Shown here: positions 32,489 to 36,737 of the stretch, piece by piece | How positions within the stretch are numbered: the first letter of the stretch is position 1 | Layout of the letters: every line of letters starts with the position of its first letter | Source of the DNA: Oceanisphaera pacifica | GTDB lineage: Bacteria; Pseudomonadota; Gammaproteobacteria; Enterobacterales; Aeromonadaceae | Assembly (NCBI RefSeq): GCF_017498065.1 | Contig: NZ_JAGDFX010000023.1 | Span: 1 to 36,737 of the forward strand | DNA: 36,737 bases | Reading direction: 5' to 3' | The notes under the pieces: model-generated | What the model was told of the DNA's origin: nothing | The model's input: only the letters and a program-made list of their open reading frames with translations | Databases searched by the model: none | Translations under genes and position numbers: made by a program

Positions 32489-34275
32489 TGAATTTATTAT
32501 CTTATATAAAAAGAAGCCTAGCGGCTTCTTTTTTTTTAGTAAGTCTAAATGCTTACTGTCATATTAATTCGCTTGATGACATTAGTGTGAGCGAAGAGAA
32601 TCAGCTGCGCGCTTTATTTCATATCCAAGATGATGCACCTAAAATATTAGATAATAAATTTTTATTGCAGTCACCTTATATAGGATTTAAACAAGAACTT
32701 AAAAATAATTACGCTGACTTTATATCGGAAGAGACGAGAGGCAGTTATCTTTGTCGCTTTCCTGCTCGATCATTGTGGTTGTCCCGTAAACTTTCAATGC
32801 TGCCTCCTAGCTTTCAACATTGTGAAGAGTTAAGCCGTTATCTGAGATCTGTGCCTGCAGATGCTATTAGTGTTATCTATGCTTCTGAGAACATTGTCAG
32901 TCCGAGCAGCTTTATGGGGCACTCTTTTCTTAAGCTTAAAGATAAAGATGATAATTTCAGTCATGCTGTCTCATACTTTACTAATGTAGAAGGGTTTAAT
33001 TTACCTAAGATAATGTTTGAGTCCTTGGTAACGGGTAAGGAAGGTTATTTTATAATATCCCCTTATCAAGAGGCTAAAGATTATTATAAGGATATTGAGG
33101 GTAGGAATGTTTATGAATATAACTTGTTGCTGGATGGTTTCGAAAGAGAACTCATTAAATTACATCTTTGGGAATTGAAAGATAAGAAAATAGATTATTA
33201 TTTCCATACCAATAACTGTGCCACTTTGACGCTGGATATTTTGTCTATCGTTGAGCCCAGTTTAATAAAGTACAGTGAAGAGTGGCTGAGTCCTCTTGAT
33301 GTTATAAAGTATATCAATGACACTAGCATGGTTAAAAATACTGAAGCTGCTCCTGCAATTGGCTGGCGAGTTAGAGCTTTTGGTGAGGTATATAGTTACG
33401 CTCAGCGCCAAGCATTTTTAAGAGCAGTGAAGTCAGGAAGTATCAGCACTCACCACTCGGGGCAAGAACCAGATTATTTAAGTTATGAATATCAACAAGC
33501 CCTAAATGACTGGCTTTACCAATCTGAGGAACTGACTAAAAAAGTTTATGAAAAGAATAACGCAGTATTATTAAATGAGACTTCGGACTATGAATTAGAT
33601 TTAAGTGGGTATAAAAACCCTATATTACGCTCGCCAGATAGTCAGCTGGCAATAGGTTTTAATCATAATGAATATAATAAGGAGTTGTTGTTTTCTTGGT
33701 TGCCAGCTTCTCATTTATTAACTGACGATAATACTAATGCATTTAGCGAGTCCTCATTGGAGGTGTTAAAGAGCACTGTTAGTATTAATGAAAGAAGTGT
33801 TTCATTGCATGAATTAACTTTATATGGAATTGAGAGCTATATTCCTTACGATTCTATCGTTGGAGGTTGGTCTGGCAAGTTTAAGCTAGGCTGGGAACGG
33901 GGCGGTTATGCATCGTATGGGCATAATGAACGCTTTAATTTAACTGCAGCATTAGGAATGGCGACAGATATACACCCTGCTATGTTGACTTATTTAACTT
34001 TTGGTTCTGAAGTGTCCGCTAATAACAGAGGGTTGTGGGCAGCTCCTCAATTAGAGACCGGCAGTTTCATGTATTTAGCCGGCGGCTCTAAACTTCGTCT
34101 TAAATATCGATTAAACTTTAATGAATTGAATGATAGTGAATTTATTTATGCTATGGAATTAACTAATACACATTATTTTAATAAAAATGTGGCATTTGAT
34201 ATTGGTTTGGCTAAGTATGTAGGCGAACAGGTTAATGAATCACAGCTGTTATTTAATTACAGATATTATTACTAA
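32488..34275 (+). CDS. Lnb-like (DUF4105) periplasmic/outer-membrane protein
   Basis: This 595-aa protein has a signal peptide (IKRSLAASFFLVSLNAYC). The DUF4105 domain, now called the Lnb N-terminal periplasmic domain, is seen in ASENIVSPSSFMGHSFLKLK near 130-149, with His as likely catalytic residue, and HTNNCATLTLDIL near 238-250 with the conserved Cys. The C-terminal 200 residues alternate polar and aromatic residues and end in NYRYYY, like an outer-membrane beta-barrel. Bacteroides Lnb is a lipoprotein N-acyltransferase; activity here is untested. It is translationally coupled to a lipoprotein gene, its possible substrate or partner. An intrinsic terminator lies in its first codons. Confidence 0.8.
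   Translation: MNLLSYIKRSLAASFFLVSLNAYCHINSLDDISVSEENQLRALFHIQDDAPKILDNKFLLQSPYIGFKQELKNNYADFISEETRGSYLCRFPARSLWLSRKLSMLPPSFQHCEELSRYLRSVPADAISVIYASENIVSPSSFMGHSFLKLKDKDDNFSHAVSYFTNVEGFNLPKIMFESLVTGKEGYFIISPYQEAKDYYKDIEGRNVYEYNLLLDGFERELIKLHLWELKDKKIDYYFHTNNCATLTLDILSIVEPSLIKYSEEWLSPLDVIKYINDTSMVKNTEAAPAIGWRVRAFGEVYSYAQRQAFLRAVKSGSISTHHSGQEPDYLSYEYQQALNDWLYQSEELTKKVYEKNNAVLLNETSDYELDLSGYKNPILRSPDSQLAIGFNHNEYNKELLFSWLPASHLLTDDNTNAFSESSLEVLKSTVSINERSVSLHELTLYGIESYIPYDSIVGGWSGKFKLGWERGGYASYGHNERFNLTAALGMATDIHPAMLTYLTFGSEVSANNRGLWAAPQLETGSFMYLAGGSKLRLKYRLNFNELNDSEFIYAMELTNTHYFNKNVAFDIGLAKYVGEQVNESQLLFNYRYYY
32511..32537 (+). terminator. Intrinsic terminator embedded in the Lnb-like signal-peptide codons
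   Basis: AAGAAGCC-TAGC-GGCTTCTT followed by nine T. It lies 23 bp after the lipoprotein stop and codes for KRSLAASFF of the next protein. It would end most lipoprotein transcripts and let only a fraction read into the downstream gene. Confidence 0.75.
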
Positions 34276-34278
34276 TGT

Positions 34279-34378
34279 TGTATAGCTTAGGTGGCAATTG
34301 TTAATTTAACGCTTGCTTCGCGAAGCACTATTTTTGAAATGGACAGCGAAGCCCTAAGCTATATACTTAAGATTTTTA
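34279..34378 (+). terminator. Inverted-repeat terminator region after the Lnb-like gene
   Basis: Outer arms TATAGCTTAGG and CCTAAGCTATA enclose an inner hairpin TGCTTCGCGAAGCA followed by CTATTTTTG near 34313-34333. The inner hairpin with its T run is the likely terminator. Confidence 0.6.
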
Positions 34379-34380
34379 AT

Positions 34381-34518
34381 TTAACCTAAGTGATCCAGCG
34401 GCAATGCCGTTTCGTGCTTGATTCGCCTTAGCACAAAGCTGGAGCGCACGCCGGTCACGCCATTTACTCGGGTGAGTTTTCCCAGTAAAAACTGCTGATA
34501 ATGTTCCATATCACGCAC
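34381..34518 (-). pseudogene. Truncated Lrp/AsnC-family regulator, C-terminus
   Basis: Minus-strand frame VRDMEHYQQFLLGKLTRVNG, then VRSSFVLRRIKHETALPLDH and a stop at 34381-34383. This is the end of an Lrp-family effector (RAM) domain. The gene is cut where the IS4-derived repeat begins at 34517, so only about 45 codons remain. Confidence 0.88.
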
Positions 34519-34850
34519 TCATTCGTAGGATCTTAAGCGGAGGCTGCTGTCAAAGCTTGCTGTAGGGAGGCTAGTCGATTGATTTATCAGAAAAATGGTT
34601 TGAAGTGTGCTGCTGCTGTGATCTAATGGTTTCGCCAAAAATCAAAAAACTCACAACAGACAGCACCCATGAAGATTACCACTATCCAGCAAAATCTTAA
34701 ATCCCTGTTTGAACCTCAATACCTGCTCGGTCTGGCCCGTAAGACTGGCTTTATCAAACGGTTACGGCAGCTCTCTCCACTCCATCTCATCGGTGCCATC
34801 GTACAAACACTGAGCTCGCAATCCAACGCCAACCTGGCTGACATACACCG
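34517..34850 (+). repeat. 334-bp inverted repeat, right copy (IS4-family 5' end)
   Basis: It mirrors 31595-31928 base for base as far as I can read. It begins at ACTCATTCGTAGG inside the Lrp gene, runs into the transposase start at 34669 and is cut after the codon run ADIHR at 34850. Beyond that the DNA is IS66 in the opposite orientation. Confidence 0.88.
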
Positions 34851-36208
34851 TTGTTTTAAGGTGTAGTCGATAGCCGCTCTCAGTGCGCCGCATTTCATAA
34901 TTCTGGCGGCGTTGGTCTCCAGCCATTGTTTAAAATCGTTCAGTACCGGCACGCTGATTTCTTGGCGCGCCGTTAATCGCTCTGCATCGGTTTTATCTGC
35001 TATGTTGCTTTCTATGCGATACAGTTTGCGGATATAGCTGAGCGCGATATCGGCTTTATTTACGATGCCTTTTTTAGCTTTAGCTCTGGCTTTAGGGTCA
35101 GTACTTTTATTGGCTTCCACAAATTTACGGCGTGCATGATCCCAGCATCCAATGCGGGTAATGCTGTTTTGTTTGCATACTTTACTGTAACCAGAATAAC
35201 CATCAGCTTGCAGCACGCCATTAAAATCATCGAGCAGGCGCACAGCCACGCTACCGGCACGCGACGGATCGTATTCAAAGAGCACGCTGAGTTGATGGGG
35301 CGGCCCACCTCGGGTCACCCACATCCACTTATCAGATTGTGCTGCTTTTCCGTCTTCTTTCAGCACTTGTAGACGGGTTTCATCAGCTTGAAGATAATCA
35401 CCGCTGTTTTGCACTTCTCGCATCAGGTGCAGCAAGGGTTGAGCCGCCTCAGCAAAGCGCATGCACCATTGCGCCATGTTATTACGGTAAATCGACTGGC
35501 CTAGCCTTTTGAATTTACTTTCTTGACGATACAGCGGCATGCCATACACATATTTGTCGGTAATAATGTGCGCAATCAGGGGGTAGTGACCGAGCACTTA
35601 CCAAAGGGGTGTACCGGACGTTGCGCGGCCACCATTTGGTCATCTTTGGTATCATAGTTAGCGGTAAACACGGCTTTTTCTTGCCAATGCTCTAACACTT
35701 TGAGTTGAGCGGGGATGTAGTGCAGCTCTTCTTTCACTTTGGTGAAGAAGGTCTTCTCCGCGCCGGCCTTTTCAAGCTCAGTCAGCGTATGCTCAATGCG
35801 CTCGCGCACCAAGTTTGCCGAGAAGCCCCGCTGGCGTGTTTGGCGTACTTTACGCTGCTGGGCAATTTCTTCACTTTCTTCAAGCGTTTCAGGCAGCACA
35901 TCAAACAGTTCATCGAGTTGGGTTTCCAGCTCGGCTTCATCAAAGAGATTGAGCTGAAAGGTGGATTTCTCGCTGCTGGCACTGAACTTCTGCGTTTTGA
36001 GCAGGCGGTTCATTTCTTCCAGTAGCTCGATACGACGATGGGCAGCGTCTAACGCTTTATCTTGATTTAATAAGCGCGCATTTTGGTCATCAATAACAGT
36101 TTGAAACTGCTGCTGCATCTGAGCCATAACCAAACGCAAATCAGCGGCACTAAGGCCGCTTAAATCAGGGGTTTTAATGGTGCGTTTGACGTGTTTTTTC
36201 ATGCCCAA
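34851..36208 (-). pseudogene. tnpC: IS66 family transposase tnpC, 5' two-thirds, frameshifted
   Basis: The first part (36208-35576) has the leucine-zipper and zinc-finger regions of TnpC (KKHVKRTIKTPDLSGL, LLEEMNRLLKTQKF). The second (35597-34851) carries the DDE domain: QADETRLQVL and VLQADGYSGYS as the two Asp motifs. One extra C in CCCCCTG near 35583 breaks the frame between TTP and LIAHIITDKYV. The gene stops at AAIDYTLKQ where it meets the IS4 fragment; the catalytic Glu region is missing. The best start is ATG 36202. The upstream tnpA and tnpB and the left IS end are absent. Confidence 0.88.
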
Positions 36209-36570
36209 AGTTTAGACAAAATAGCCCAAATCATAAATATTATTACACCCAACCCTAGAAAAGTGAGTATATTTGATAGGCTATCAGTGTTTTCGTTCTT
36301 CGACTCTTCCACGCATCCTATTTTTGTACTTTTTTTATCCTGCTGTTTTTTTATTTCCACTGTAACTCTAAGCTCATCTTTTATAGATTGAACTCTATAT
36401 TTCATGTACAAAGCCTTGGTCGTCTGTTCAGAGCCTCCACTATGTGCGAGCGCTTTAGCCCAAAGTCCTTCCCGAACTGCACCCTGATCAAGTTCATTTG
36501 CGACCTGCTCATAAAGCTGCTCTTCAATAATCCGAGATTTTGCAGAGTTGTTTTTTATGCTTTCAAACAA
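36199..36570 (-). CDS. Unknown tail-anchored-like membrane protein
   Basis: This 123-aa protein has a soluble N-terminal part (RIIEEQLYEQVANELDQGAV, then LWAKALAHSGGSEQTTKALY) and one membrane helix at the C-terminus (ILTFLGLGVIIFMIWAILS). Starts with TTG 36570, with AAAGGG upstream. I do not recognise a named family, though the ALxxSGGxxxxAxxLYxxYR pattern suggests a SEL1- or helical-repeat-like domain. Its last codons abut the IS66 tnpC start (GCATGA), so the IS is truncated exactly there. Confidence 0.6.
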   Translation of the reverse strand: MFESIKNNSAKSRIIEEQLYEQVANELDQGAVREGLWAKALAHSGGSEQTTKALYMKYRVQSIKDELRVTVEIKKQQDKKSTKIGCVEESKNENTDSLSNILTFLGLGVIIFMIWAILSKLWA

Positions 36571-36642
36571 TGTTCTACCCTTTCTTACCTAACGCATACA
36601 CCATATGTACCGGTGATTTTCAACCCAGTTGTCCAAATAAGA

Positions 36643-36736
36643 CTGTCTAAGCAGCCATTTTATTTCGCTCCATTTCCTCGAGTTTACAGGGATTGAGCGA
36701 GACAGCTCCCGTCACTTCCCAGTTTCGGGTATTACC
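36643..36736 (-). CDS. Partial, unrecognised frame at the window edge
   Basis: An open minus-strand frame enters from the right edge and ends EEMERNKMAA then stop, about 29 codons. It is too short to identify. It may be the tail of a transposase or host gene. Confidence 0.2.
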
Positions 36737-36737
36737 C

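Noticed and set aside
34669-34866. 65-aa plus-strand protein.
   Set aside because: It is the cut IS4 transposase start running into antisense IS66; not a functional gene.
1-36737. CRISPR array.
   Set aside because: No regularly spaced short repeats or cas genes seen; the repeated elements here are attC sites and IS ends.

Overview
The window looks like a marine gammaproteobacterium: moderate GC, TRAP transport, IS66, IS4 and IS1634-type insertion sequences, an integron cassette array and a tRNA-Asp-associated island. I cannot name a genus. Almost everything here is accessory DNA.

Left edge and island head (1-9250). Two near-copies of a terminator unit and a 3' half of a tRNA-Asp(GTC) gene on the minus strand (317-365) mark an integration boundary whose break lies at the anticodon stem. 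To its right is a three-gene overlapping operon: a 206-aa HTH-like protein, a 744-aa tyrosine-recombinase-like protein lacking the nucleophilic Tyr, and a 1042-aa protein with the full Arg/His-Arg/Tyr set. A facing module follows, made of a TraI-type HD protein, a 392-aa integrase, an excisionase-like protein and a divergent XRE regulator.

Catabolic cluster (9945-22375). An acyl-CoA synthetase, a YdiF-type CoA-transferase and a FabG-like dehydrogenase form one operon. A CdaR-type regulator stands alone. A decayed IS1634-family element separates these from dctP, dctQ, dctM and a thiolase. Together they could import a hydroxy- or keto-carboxylate, activate it, oxidise the 3-hydroxyacyl-CoA and cleave the 3-ketoacyl-CoA. 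No acyl-CoA dehydrogenase or enoyl-CoA hydratase is present, which points to 3-hydroxy acids as substrate (inference).

Integron (about 23533-31186). Six attC sites, a cassette-start core site and the N-terminal remnant of an integron integrase gene (intI, plus strand, 30992-31186, with an in-frame stop and then truncated) define an integron whose cassettes run leftward. In order from intI the cassettes are: a 264-aa protein with a HEPN-like motif; an 87-aa membrane protein; a membrane protein of about 185 aa; a short cassette without an ATG ORF; a NotI-like restriction-modification cassette with a ribbon-helix-helix regulator behind a perfect 16-bp palindrome; and a Septu-like PtuA/PtuB pair. 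The integrase is dead, so the array appears frozen unless an integrase acts in trans.

Right part (31403-36737). IS66 remnants lie on both sides of the integron. Further right, a 334-bp inverted repeat made from the 5' end of an IS4-family element brackets a lipoprotein gene, an Lnb-like (DUF4105) gene and a truncated Lrp gene. This unit sits between the two halves of a broken IS66 tnpC. An intrinsic terminator lies inside the signal-peptide codons of the Lnb-like gene. The window ends with a small membrane protein and an unrecognised partial frame.
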